From an uncultured Porphyromonadaceae bacterium (GTDB lineage: Bacteria > Bacteroidota > Bacteroidia > Bacteroidales > Muribaculaceae), in contig CALKRW010000024.1 of NCBI GenBank assembly GCA_937989585.1, positions 1 through 62,518 of the forward strand: a stretch of 62,518 nucleotides of DNA, in the 5' to 3' direction. Shown piece after piece: positions 38,392 to 46,519 of the stretch; positions within the stretch are counted from its first letter, which is position 1; every line of letters begins with the position of its first letter. A program made the position numbers and the translations under genes. The notes beneath the pieces were generated by a model, which ran no database searches, had not been told where the DNA came from, and saw nothing but the letters and a program-made list of their open reading frames with translations.

Positions 38392-39078
38392 TCAGAGGGC
38401 GAACTTCAGTGTCTGGCCGGCTGCGTGGCAGATATAGAGGCCTGTGCCTAGTGCCGAAAGGTCGAGCGAGCCTTCACCGTTTGCCTCTGCGCTGAGGACG
38501 AGTGCGCCGGCTGCATCGTAGATGTTGACTGCCGTGGCCGAAGCGACTTTATAGGTCAGGACCTTGCCGTTGACGCTCAGCGAAGCCTCGTCAGCGACAA
38601 CAGACGACACTGCATTCTCCTTGCTGCTGTCGAAAGCGATGTAGAATTCGGTGACAACGCCGGAGGCGTCACTTGCCTTGATTCTCATTCGGCCTTGCTC
38701 CTTGGGTAATTCCGGAACCATGGTATACGAAACCTCGCCGTCAAAATTAGCGGGATTCACGCTGATGGGAGTGTCCTTGCCGTCGACAAGGCACTGTGCG
38801 CCTTCCTGACAGAACTGGAGTCTGGCTTTGAGACCGGTAGTTTCAGCTGTGTAATTTACGGTCATCGATCCTTTGTCGGAAGTGAGGGTAAACAGTGCGG
38901 AGGCATTAAAAATGCTCATGTTGGGAATTGGGGTAGGGGTGACCTTGAAGTCATTGGCGTAGAAAGTGTAGGTCTCGCCATTGGCAATGGTCTTGCCGTT
39001 GCAGGTGACTGTAACAGTGGCGTTGGCTGCTGCAGCGCCAAGAAGGGCGGCAGCGATGAGAGTAAAAATTTTCTTCAT
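38392..39078 (-). CDS. Secreted protein with C-terminal sorting-type domain
   Basis: 228 aa, signal peptide MKKIFTLIAAALLGAAAANA. Beta-rich body without a domain I recognise, then about 65 C-terminal residues (SLSVNGKVLTYKVASATAVNIYDAAGALVLSAEA...LDLSALGTGLYICHAAGQTLKFAL) with the layout of a type A T9SS sorting domain. It is downstream of the Omp28 gene on the same strand but separated by a strong terminator, so probably expressed on its own. Function unknown. Confidence 0.75.
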   Translation of the reverse strand: MKKIFTLIAAALLGAAAANATVTVTCNGKTIANGETYTFYANDFKVTPTPIPNMSIFNASALFTLTSDKGSMTVNYTAETTGLKARLQFCQEGAQCLVDGKDTPISVNPANFDGEVSYTMVPELPKEQGRMRIKASDASGVVTEFYIAFDSSKENAVSSVVADEASLSVNGKVLTYKVASATAVNIYDAAGALVLSAEANGEGSLDLSALGTGLYICHAAGQTLKFAL

Positions 39079-39107
39079 AAATATATATGTTTTGATTTTG
39101 GCTATAT

Positions 39108-39146
39108 AAATATTAATCGCACCGGACGTTTTCCGTCCGGGCGATT
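39108..39146 (-). terminator. Terminator of the tlpA-DUF6029-Omp28 operon
   Basis: CCGGACG / CGTCCGG stem (7 bp) extended by AATCGC / GCGATT across a one-base bulge, loop of 5, then an AT-rich tail on the minus strand, 8 nt after the Omp28 stop. Confidence 0.8.
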
Positions 39147-39153
39147 CTTAAAT

Positions 39154-39954
39154 TTATTCTTCAGTACCGGTGACGGTAACTTTGGCTTTTGCCGCCTGAA
39201 GCACACCCGAAGAGTTGCGTATGAACACAACGGCTTCCATGTTCTCCGGCTTCCAGTTGGAGTCAGCGGCGATAGTGAATGATTTTTCGAGGAAGACATT
39301 GCGTGAAACTGAGACAGGGTCGCCGTTTATGCCGTTAACTGCGGCACGGAATACATGATTGTGCACATAGTCAAACACATAGTCGCCTTTGTTCACCTGC
39401 AGGCTGACGATTCCGCTCTCGGTAAGCCACACCTGCATTCTGCCCTCGAAGTCTGCTGTCGGCTTGACGGTGACGTCTATGCCGATGTTGCCTTCTGAAT
39501 AGTTGGCGACCACATCGATGGCTGCGGGAGCCTCGGTTTCGAATTCCTTGCGGACGGCCTCTGACCAGTCTTCGCGCTCAATGGGCGAGCCTTTGCCATC
39601 GACTATGCCGCAGGGAAGGTTGGGCGATCCCGCGTTGTTGTAGTAAGTCTCGCCGTCGGGAACGGCCAGGCCCTCGATGCCTGGAATAGAGCCGGCTGCG
39701 ATTGAAAGCGGACCGCCGTGGATGCTTACGGGGATGAATGCGTCGCCGTACTGCTTGACAAGCGAGGCGGCGATTTCGTGGCCCGAAGGACAGTTGGTGC
39801 AGTACTGGCCGGTGAACTCCTCTAGGAGTACCGCACGCTTTGGTGTCACGGCCTCGACCTCGATGAAGCGCTCGTCCGGGTCTATGCTGCTGCAGCCGCT
39901 GAGGAGGAGCGCCGCGGCCGCAAAGGTAAGGATTTTATTAATTTTAATCATCAT
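39154..39954 (-). CDS. Omp28-related outer-membrane lipoprotein with CxxC
   Basis: 266 aa, start at 39954 (MMIKINKILTFAAAALLLSGC, lipobox Cys 21); in-frame ATGs further up overlap the DUF6029 gene. Matches the Omp28 family first described from Porphyromonas gingivalis: AVLLEEFTGQYCTNCPSGHE with C52 and C55, a thioredoxin-like fold opening, followed by FIPVSIHGGP and a beta domain. The CxxC suggests thiol chemistry at the outer membrane, but no activity is established. Third gene of the operon, 10 nt after DUF6029. Confidence 0.86.
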   Translation of the reverse strand: MMIKINKILTFAAAALLLSGCSSIDPDERFIEVEAVTPKRAVLLEEFTGQYCTNCPSGHEIAASLVKQYGDAFIPVSIHGGPLSIAAGSIPGIEGLAVPDGETYYNNAGSPNLPCGIVDGKGSPIEREDWSEAVRKEFETEAPAAIDVVANYSEGNIGIDVTVKPTADFEGRMQVWLTESGIVSLQVNKGDYVFDYVHNHVFRAAVNGINGDPVSVSRNVFLEKSFTIAADSNWKPENMEAVVFIRNSSGVLQAAKAKVTVTGTEE

Positions 39955-39964
39955 AGGTGTGTGT

Positions 39965-41638
39965 TTAGAAACTGTAGTTGTATGAAATCTGGAAACCGCG
40001 GCTGGCGGGGACATAGCGGCAGACGCCACCCGAGCAGTTGTAGCCTGCGCGTGTGCGACCATAGCCAACCATCAGGCGGTTCGATCGGTAGTTGCCCGTA
40101 ACCGATGCCATGTAGTAGTGGATGTCGGTCTCGCCGCAGTTCCACTGGTCGCTGACCGAGAACATCAGGTAGGGGAGTACCGAGAGTTCGAGCAGGCCGA
40201 AGCACCAGTCGCCCTTGTCCTGCTTGGTGGCAAGATACTGGAATTCGCCGCGGAGGGTGAGTTTCTTGTTGAAACGGTATTTGGCGTCGAGCACGGCGAT
40301 GTGTGAGTTGACCATGCCGCCCTCGCCCTCGATGACGGTCTTGTTGAACTTCTGGAACATGTACATTGCGTTCAGGTGGAAGTCCGAGGTGATGCGCTTC
40401 TCCATCTGCACGTTGATATCCTGATAGTAGAGGGGTCCTGTTCCGAAGAAGTGGGTCTTGCCGCCGTCGGTGCCGAATTCCGAGCCGTTGACAAGTTCGG
40501 GAGCGTCGCGCTTGATGCCGCGGATGTGGCTGAAGTTCAGGTTCAGTCGCGTGCCGTATTTGCCGCCGAGGGCGGTCTTGCGCTTGAAGTTATATGCCAG
40601 ACCGGCCTGGAAAGCCCATTCGCCGGGAGCGGCCTGTGTGGCATAGGGGTACATCGCTGCCAGCGCGTAGGTGTGCTGGTAGGCGAAAGCCGGCATGTTG
40701 TTGATGAAGCCGGCGGTAAGTTTCTGCGAGCGTTTCGAGCGGAAAGCCATGTTCTCGCTACGCTTCACCTGAACGAGGGCGCTGAGGCCCTTCTTGGCAT
40801 ACGAGCCGGAAAGCATGATGGCCGTACCGTTGGGGTAAGTGTAGCGGTTGTCGGCCGAGGGGTCGGAACTCTTCCATGCGAACTCGCCGCTGAGATCCCA
40901 TGCGTTGCGGTTGAAGTGGGTGCGGACGTCCCATGCATGTACGTTCTTGGGCAGGTTCAGGCGGTAGTTCGTGCCGGGCACTATTATGCTCTCGTCTTTC
41001 TCGTGCTTGAATACATACGAGGCGCCGAAGGTCCAGATGATGTTGCGGTCGCGCAGCCCCTTGAAATAGTTCTCAAGCGATGCCTCGATGTCGGCGCCGG
41101 CGAGTTTCGAACTCATCGACCAATCCCAGAAACGGCGCTGTATGCCGCCGAGGGCGGTGATGCGCAGCCCCTTGACATTGTTGAACTTCATGCGCGCGCC
41201 GCGTATAGAGTTGTCTACACCGAGTGAGCGCTCCTCGTATGTGCGGAGTATGAATCCGGCTCCGAACTGCTCGTAGATGTCGCCGAGTGTCAGTTCCATG
41301 CCGCGGTACTTTCCTTTGACATAAATGTTGCCCAGGCCCCAGCCTGCGAAAGGCTTCTCGAAGCCGGGCAGGGGATGCTCCAGATATTCGATGCGAGCGC
41401 CGCCGTCGACATATTTGCTGAATATGGCGGCGTTGGCGTACGAGTTGGTCAGAATCTTGTCATCGTATGTACCGGTTCCGATTTTGAAATCTTCCTCGGG
41501 AAAGAGGATGTCGCTCTGCACGCTGCCGTGCACAGTTACCTTGTCTGGTACGCCGTCCCCGGCATACTGGGCGCGTACAGGAACTGCCGCTGCGATGGCG
41601 GCCGCAACGGCAATCGTAAGTGGTAGTTTGTGATCCAT
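39965..41638 (-). CDS. DUF6029 outer-membrane beta-barrel protein
   Basis: 557 aa with signal peptide (MDHKLPLTIAVAAAIAAAVPVRAQ). Alternating amphipathic strands, many aromatic girdle residues and a C-terminal Phe (QISYNYSF) fit an outer-membrane barrel; it matches the Bacteroidetes DUF6029 family. It contains two late cysteine spots (DQWNCGE; YNCSGGVCR). Function unknown. Lies between tlpA (30 nt upstream) and the Omp28 lipoprotein gene (10 nt downstream), so all three are probably translated from one mRNA and act in one envelope process. Confidence 0.8.
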   Translation of the reverse strand: MDHKLPLTIAVAAAIAAAVPVRAQYAGDGVPDKVTVHGSVQSDILFPEEDFKIGTGTYDDKILTNSYANAAIFSKYVDGGARIEYLEHPLPGFEKPFAGWGLGNIYVKGKYRGMELTLGDIYEQFGAGFILRTYEERSLGVDNSIRGARMKFNNVKGLRITALGGIQRRFWDWSMSSKLAGADIEASLENYFKGLRDRNIIWTFGASYVFKHEKDESIIVPGTNYRLNLPKNVHAWDVRTHFNRNAWDLSGEFAWKSSDPSADNRYTYPNGTAIMLSGSYAKKGLSALVQVKRSENMAFRSKRSQKLTAGFINNMPAFAYQHTYALAAMYPYATQAAPGEWAFQAGLAYNFKRKTALGGKYGTRLNLNFSHIRGIKRDAPELVNGSEFGTDGGKTHFFGTGPLYYQDINVQMEKRITSDFHLNAMYMFQKFNKTVIEGEGGMVNSHIAVLDAKYRFNKKLTLRGEFQYLATKQDKGDWCFGLLELSVLPYLMFSVSDQWNCGETDIHYYMASVTGNYRSNRLMVGYGRTRAGYNCSGGVCRYVPASRGFQISYNYSF

Positions 41639-41668
41639 GGGTCGTATGTCCGGCCGTAATTGCCGGTG

Positions 41669-42160
41669 TTATTTTGACAGTACTTCTCTGATTTTCTCTA
41701 TGATGGCCTGTTCCGAGCCTTCGGTGTAACCGCTGTGTGAATAGATCATCTTGCCTTCGCCGTTAAATACAAGGACATGTGGTATGGCCTGAACGCCCAT
41801 GGCGCGCATGAATTCGCCGTTGGGGTCAAGAATAACCTCGTAGTCCCAGCCTTCTGACTCGACGGTGGGACGGACCTTGCTGATGTTGTGCGCCTCGTCT
41901 TCGGAAACAGCGATGAGTTTCATGCCTGTCTCGTCCTGCCAGTCGGCGTAGACCTCGTTGATGGCGCGGAGTTCGCGTTTGCAGGGGTGGCACCAGTCGG
42001 CGAAGAAACTTATCACGAACGGTTTGCCGTCATTCGACAGTGTTGACACGTTGATGGGCTTGCCCTCGAGGGTCTTGAGTTCAATCGACGGGAGTTGGGC
42101 GTTCATCGTAAGTGCAAGGCAAGCAGCGAAAGCAAAAGAAATAAGTCCTTTGAGCATCAT
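41669..42160 (-). CDS. TlpA-like periplasmic thioredoxin
   Basis: 163 aa, signal peptide MMLKGLISFAFAACLALTMNAQ, then a TlpA/ResA-type thioredoxin domain with active site WCHPCK (C57, C60) and a cis-Pro loop (QAIPHVLVF). Expected to reduce disulfides in exported proteins or pass electrons between DsbD and partner proteins. First gene of the operon with DUF6029 and Omp28, the likely redox partner of the CxxC-bearing Omp28 protein (inference). Promoter box TAACTTTG about 116 nt upstream. Confidence 0.9.
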   Translation of the reverse strand: MMLKGLISFAFAACLALTMNAQLPSIELKTLEGKPINVSTLSNDGKPFVISFFADWCHPCKRELRAINEVYADWQDETGMKLIAVSEDEAHNISKVRPTVESEGWDYEVILDPNGEFMRAMGVQAIPHVLVFNGEGKMIYSHSGYTEGSEQAIIEKIREVLSK

Positions 42161-42275
42161 TCGTAAAATTTTTAGGTGAAATAAATTCTGATAGCGTAAA
42201 AATATAATGATTGGCGACTGAATCAGTTTGAATTTGATAGCGCGCGATTGGTTGGTTCGGTTGACTTCGATAGTG

Positions 42276-42283
42276 CAAAGTTA
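42276..42283 (-). promoter_or_regulatory. Promoter -7 box for the tlpA operon
   Basis: Minus-strand TAACTTTG, exact TAnnTTTG match, 116 nt before the tlpA start. The flanking 42161-42600 interval (440 nt) is the divergent control region and contains no gene. Confidence 0.55.
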
Positions 42284-42347
42284 TATAATAAAATGAAATT
42301 ATTTAAATAAAAGCAGAAAAATTTCTTTTCATTTTAAAAAAAATAAC

Positions 42348-42355
42348 TAATTTTA
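42348..42355 (+). promoter_or_regulatory. Possible promoter box of the Omp28-fusion gene
   Basis: TAATTTTA, one base off TAnnTTTG, after an A-rich stretch. The ATG at 42601 is about 245 nt downstream; the leader has an inverted repeat CCTGACG...CGTCAGG at 42407-42431. Confidence 0.35.
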
Positions 42356-42600
42356 CGCCCAAATATCAACGGGATACGTTTGGCCGGGCCTTCATGGACC
42401 CGATGTCCTGACGACGTCACGCGACGTCAGGCCCGCTTCTCAAGGCCGTTGCATGCATCTCTGTCGGCGGCACATGCCGTATAAGTCTGATTCATCGAAA
42501 TTATGTGACGGCTACATCACTTCTGGGCCTTTGCCAACAATATTAAAGGTTTACTCATCTCATCCGGACATTATCACAAGTTTTACATATTTATCTTCTA

Positions 42601-45600
42601 ATGAATCTTAAGAATATCTATTTATTGCTGGCGGCAACGTTGACAGCCACTGCTGTATCCGCGCAGACCGCCAAACCTGCGCTAAGGCTGTTCAAGGATT
42701 TGTATTCAAAAATCTCGGACAACGGACGCTACGCTGTCTGTGAGAAAGCCAGCGAGACCGACGGCACCATTGAGCCTGCCGGCGGCACGATACTCGATCT
42801 TGAGACCATGACCGAGCGTGCCCTTCCCGCTCCCGAGGGCCTTGCCGGAGTTTCTGACGTAACCGACGACGGACAGATTGCCGTCGGCTCATACAGGACC
42901 GCCCCTGCATTCTGGAGTGCAACCGAAGGCTGGGTGAGCCTGCCCGTGCCGTCTGGCTATACCACAGGTTATCTCACGGCAGTTACTCCCGATGGCAAGT
43001 ATGCTGTCGGTTATGTCGTGCCGACAGGATCGAGTTATGACCGTGCCCCAGTGATGTACGACCTCGCCTCGCGCTCGATGATCGATGTGCCCAACCTTCC
43101 TAAACTGGACATGCAGCATGAGAATCTTAACCAGATGGGATTCTTCGGCATTTCTCCGGATGGCCGCTATCTGCTTGGCCAGATGTCATGGTCATACGTC
43201 CTTCCGGCCCATCCATGCACATTCGTATATGACCGTCAGACTTCCACCTACAAGATGATCGGTTTCACCGAGAACGACAAGGCTCCATGGACTCCCGACG
43301 TGCCCAACACCTACTTTGTCGAAGCCGCCTCGATGAGTCCCAACGGCCTCTGGGTTGGCGGAAGCGTCTATATGGTTGAGGCACTCGCCGGTTCTGAATA
43401 TCCTACCGAGTATCAGGCCGCCTTCCGCTATAATGTGCAGACCGATGAGATCGAGATATATAACAAGGCTGGAGAGAACGATTATTTCGGCATGGTGATA
43501 CTTGATGACGGTACCCTCCTTTGCGGAAATCCTGCCAGCAACCCATATCGTTTTGCGAGCGTCCGCAGTGACGGTTACCACATCCCCCTGCAGGACATAT
43601 TCAAGCAGGTATACGATGTAGACATCATGGCCACTCTGGGTGTCAAGAACACAGGCGGTCCATTCTCCGCATCGGCTGACGGCAAGAAGATTCTTCTCAA
43701 CACCGACCCGAATACATCTTATCTGCTTGTAACACCCGACCCCCTGGCTGATATTGCTAAAAAGGTAAATCTTCTTGGCAACTACACCATCTCTCCCGTA
43801 TCAGGGTCAGTGATGACATCCCTTAAGTCGTTCACCATAACTTTCGACCGTGATGTAGAGATAAACGGCAGCGCAAGCGTCATAAAGTGCCTTAAGGAAG
43901 ACGGCACCGACACCGGATGGGCTCCTGTCAGCAGCGGCGGCTGGGTCGCAAACGGACGCAAGGTGACCCTCACTTACCGTACGCGAACTCTCGAGGCCGG
44001 TGTGAACTATACGATCACTATCCCCGCGGGCCGTATTCGTCTCAAGGGCGATAACAAGAAGACCTCTCCCGAAATCAAGATAACCTTCACAGGCCGCGGC
44101 ACCGACGCCGTACGCCTCGTCTCGGCTACTCCCGCCGATGGTTCGGCTGTTGCCGGACTCGACCTGCAGTCCAATCCCATCCTTCTGACTTTTGACGCCA
44201 ACATCAACCTTAACGAAAGTGCAAAGGGCCAGTTGTGGCGCGAGGGCGAGGACGCGCCGTTCTGCGAACTTCAGCTTGCCTCGGCAGACCGTCGCCTGCT
44301 TGTCTATCCTGTCAACGAACAGCATCTCTATTCCGGAACCAATTATAAGGTAATAATCCCTGCCGGTACAGTTACCGACATCTCCGGCTCCGGCGCCAAC
44401 AATGAGATTGTCCTCAACTACACAGGCTCGTATGTCCGCCAGATTTCTGCGGATGACAAATACCTCTTCCGTTCCACCTGCGACAACTATGACGACTTCA
44501 TATTCTATGACGGCGACCAGCTCGCTCCTTACGGCGCGGCACAGGCATGGGGCTTCACGAAGAGTGTGCCCTGGTACATCATCCGCTCCAGCGAGGAGAC
44601 TCGTGACATGGCTCTTGCGGCCCACTCGATGTTCGCTGACGAAGGCATGTCCGATGACTGGATGTCCACTCCCCAGCTCTTCATCCCCGACACTGAATGC
44701 TACATGACCTTCGATGCCCAGAGTTACCTCAAGAACTACAATGACGTCCTCCGCGTCTATGTATATCAGTCCGGAAACGTTTACAACACTTTCACCAAGG
44801 CCATCGTCGACGACATCCGCGCCAACGGCGACCTCGTTGTCGAGAAGAAACTGAACCCCGGCGCTGACGAGCAGGGACTCGAGGGCGATTGGGAGAATAT
44901 CCGTGTCGACCTCTCTAAGTATGCCGGCAAGGAAGTCTACATTGTCTTTGTCAACAATAACCCCGGCGGTCCCGCCACCTCTACTAAATACGGTAGCACG
45001 ATCTTCCTCGACAACATCGAGGTAATCCACGACCTCCGCTTCCTCACCACTTTCGTCACACCCACACGTGTCGTCAACAGAGAGAACGTACAGGTGCGCG
45101 GCAGCATCACTGTCTCCGCAATCGACGAGACCCTGAACGGTGTCACCCTGACACTGCGTGACAGCAACGGAACCGAACTCGACAAGATCAATGATCCTTC
45201 CGCTACCCTCGCCAAGGGCCAGGTCTACAATTTCGCTTTCGATACTCCCGTCGCCCTGAATCTCGGCGAGACCACCTACTACACCGTCGAATACAAACTC
45301 GGCGAATACACCTCCGCCGCTCAGTCCTACGTCCGGAACCTGAGTTTCGAGCCCGTCAAGCATGTCGTCATCGAGGAATACTCCGGACGCGACTGTCCGA
45401 ACTGCCCCCTCGGCATCCTTGCCATCGAGAACCTTGAGAAGATCTACGGCAACAGCATCATCCCCGTTGTTCTCCGCGCATATGGCGGTGATCCCCTCGG
45501 TACCAATGTCAACGCGTACAACGACTACCTCGGCCTTGCAGCACTCGGCGCTCCTTCCGGCTCGATCAACCGCAACTACGCATGCTTCCCGATGGTAAGC

Positions 45601-46416
45601 AACGGCGGCGACTACATGTTCTCAGGTGCCGGTCTCTTCAACGAGGCTGGCCAGGAGCAGAAAGTCTGGCTCGATTACGTCCGCGACGAGATGGCTCAGC
45701 CCGCTGATGCCGAAATCACATTCTCTTCGGCCTATGACGAGGCCTCCAACAAGGCCAATGTCTCCTTCAAGGTGCGCAGCGCCCTCAACCTGACCAATAC
45801 CCCGATGAACATCTTCGCCGTACTCGTCGAGGATGACGTCGACCCGGTTTATCAGATGAACGGTTTCTCATCACTGACTGACCCCGACCTCGGCCAATGG
45901 GCAAACGGAGGCATCTACGCTCAGCAATATGTCTTCAACTATCGCTTAAGCGATGTCGCACGCAATTCCTACGGCAATACCTACAACGGCAGCGGCAACC
46001 TCGTTCCCTCGACCATGGAATGCGGCAAGGAGTACGGCGGCACACTCGCCCTCGACCTCCCCAGCAATGTGGCTGATGTCAACAAGTGCAAGGTTATCCT
46101 CATGCTCATCGATCCGGGCCGCGGCAACATCATCAACGCCAACCGTGCCCCCATCAACGGCTCGACTCCTGCCGGCGTTGGCGACATTGTCGCCGACTCT
46201 TCAGCAAACGTGACTGTAAGTGTCGCCGACGGCGACATCCTCGTGGCTGCCGAAGGCGAGGTTTCCGCTATGGTTTATGCTGTCGACGGCACAATGCTCG
46301 GCTCCGCCGCAGGCAACGGTTCCGTAACAGTCGCCCTGAACGGCTATGCCGGCGTGGTCATCGTCAAGGCCCACACCGCTGACGGAACAACTACCGCCAA
46401 ACTGGCTGTCAAATAA
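42601..46416 (+). CDS. Giant secreted multidomain protein with an Omp28 domain
   Basis: 1271 aa, signal peptide MNLKNIYLLLAATLTATAVSAQ. Domain order as seen: propeller-like repeats with DGRYAVGY/SPDGRYLLG pattern (about 30-380); two SbsA-like Ig domains (NYTISPVSGSVMTSLKSFTITFD..., VRLVSATPADGSAV..., about 395-615); a jelly-roll/adhesin-like region (about 620-815) ending near FLDNIEVIHD; a linker Ig; an Omp28-type domain at about 920-1160 with VIEEYSGRDCPNCPLGILA (Cys near 931 and 934); and a C-terminal sorting-type domain ending DGTTTAKLAVK. Divergent from the operon that encodes stand-alone Omp28, which strongly suggests a shared role. Exact function unknown. Confidence 0.8.
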   Translation: MNLKNIYLLLAATLTATAVSAQTAKPALRLFKDLYSKISDNGRYAVCEKASETDGTIEPAGGTILDLETMTERALPAPEGLAGVSDVTDDGQIAVGSYRTAPAFWSATEGWVSLPVPSGYTTGYLTAVTPDGKYAVGYVVPTGSSYDRAPVMYDLASRSMIDVPNLPKLDMQHENLNQMGFFGISPDGRYLLGQMSWSYVLPAHPCTFVYDRQTSTYKMIGFTENDKAPWTPDVPNTYFVEAASMSPNGLWVGGSVYMVEALAGSEYPTEYQAAFRYNVQTDEIEIYNKAGENDYFGMVILDDGTLLCGNPASNPYRFASVRSDGYHIPLQDIFKQVYDVDIMATLGVKNTGGPFSASADGKKILLNTDPNTSYLLVTPDPLADIAKKVNLLGNYTISPVSGSVMTSLKSFTITFDRDVEINGSASVIKCLKEDGTDTGWAPVSSGGWVANGRKVTLTYRTRTLEAGVNYTITIPAGRIRLKGDNKKTSPEIKITFTGRGTDAVRLVSATPADGSAVAGLDLQSNPILLTFDANINLNESAKGQLWREGEDAPFCELQLASADRRLLVYPVNEQHLYSGTNYKVIIPAGTVTDISGSGANNEIVLNYTGSYVRQISADDKYLFRSTCDNYDDFIFYDGDQLAPYGAAQAWGFTKSVPWYIIRSSEETRDMALAAHSMFADEGMSDDWMSTPQLFIPDTECYMTFDAQSYLKNYNDVLRVYVYQSGNVYNTFTKAIVDDIRANGDLVVEKKLNPGADEQGLEGDWENIRVDLSKYAGKEVYIVFVNNNPGGPATSTKYGSTIFLDNIEVIHDLRFLTTFVTPTRVVNRENVQVRGSITVSAIDETLNGVTLTLRDSNGTELDKINDPSATLAKGQVYNFAFDTPVALNLGETTYYTVEYKLGEYTSAAQSYVRNLSFEPVKHVVIEEYSGRDCPNCPLGILAIENLEKIYGNSIIPVVLRAYGGDPLGTNVNAYNDYLGLAALGAPSGSINRNYACFPMVSNGGDYMFSGAGLFNEAGQEQKVWLDYVRDEMAQPADAEITFSSAYDEASNKANVSFKVRSALNLTNTPMNIFAVLVEDDVDPVYQMNGFSSLTDPDLGQWANGGIYAQQYVFNYRLSDVARNSYGNTYNGSGNLVPSTMECGKEYGGTLALDLPSNVADVNKCKVILMLIDPGRGNIINANRAPINGSTPAGVGDIVADSSANVTVSVADGDILVAAEGEVSAMVYAVDGTMLGSAAGNGSVTVALNGYAGVVIVKAHTADGTTTAKLAVK

Positions 46417-46436
46417 TCGAAAAATTCTTATCTATA

Positions 46437-46464
46437 AAGCCTGTCCGGGAAACCGGACAGGCTT
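46437..46464 (+). terminator. Hairpin after the Omp28-fusion gene
   Basis: Perfect 12-bp stem AAGCCTGTCCGG / CCGGACAGGCTT closed by a GAAA tetraloop. T-tract is weak, so termination may be incomplete and the next gene may be partly co-transcribed. Confidence 0.7.
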
Positions 46465-46519
46465 ACCATAGGTACAATTTTATTTTCAACACTTTTTTAT
46501 TCACTAATCATTTTTAACA

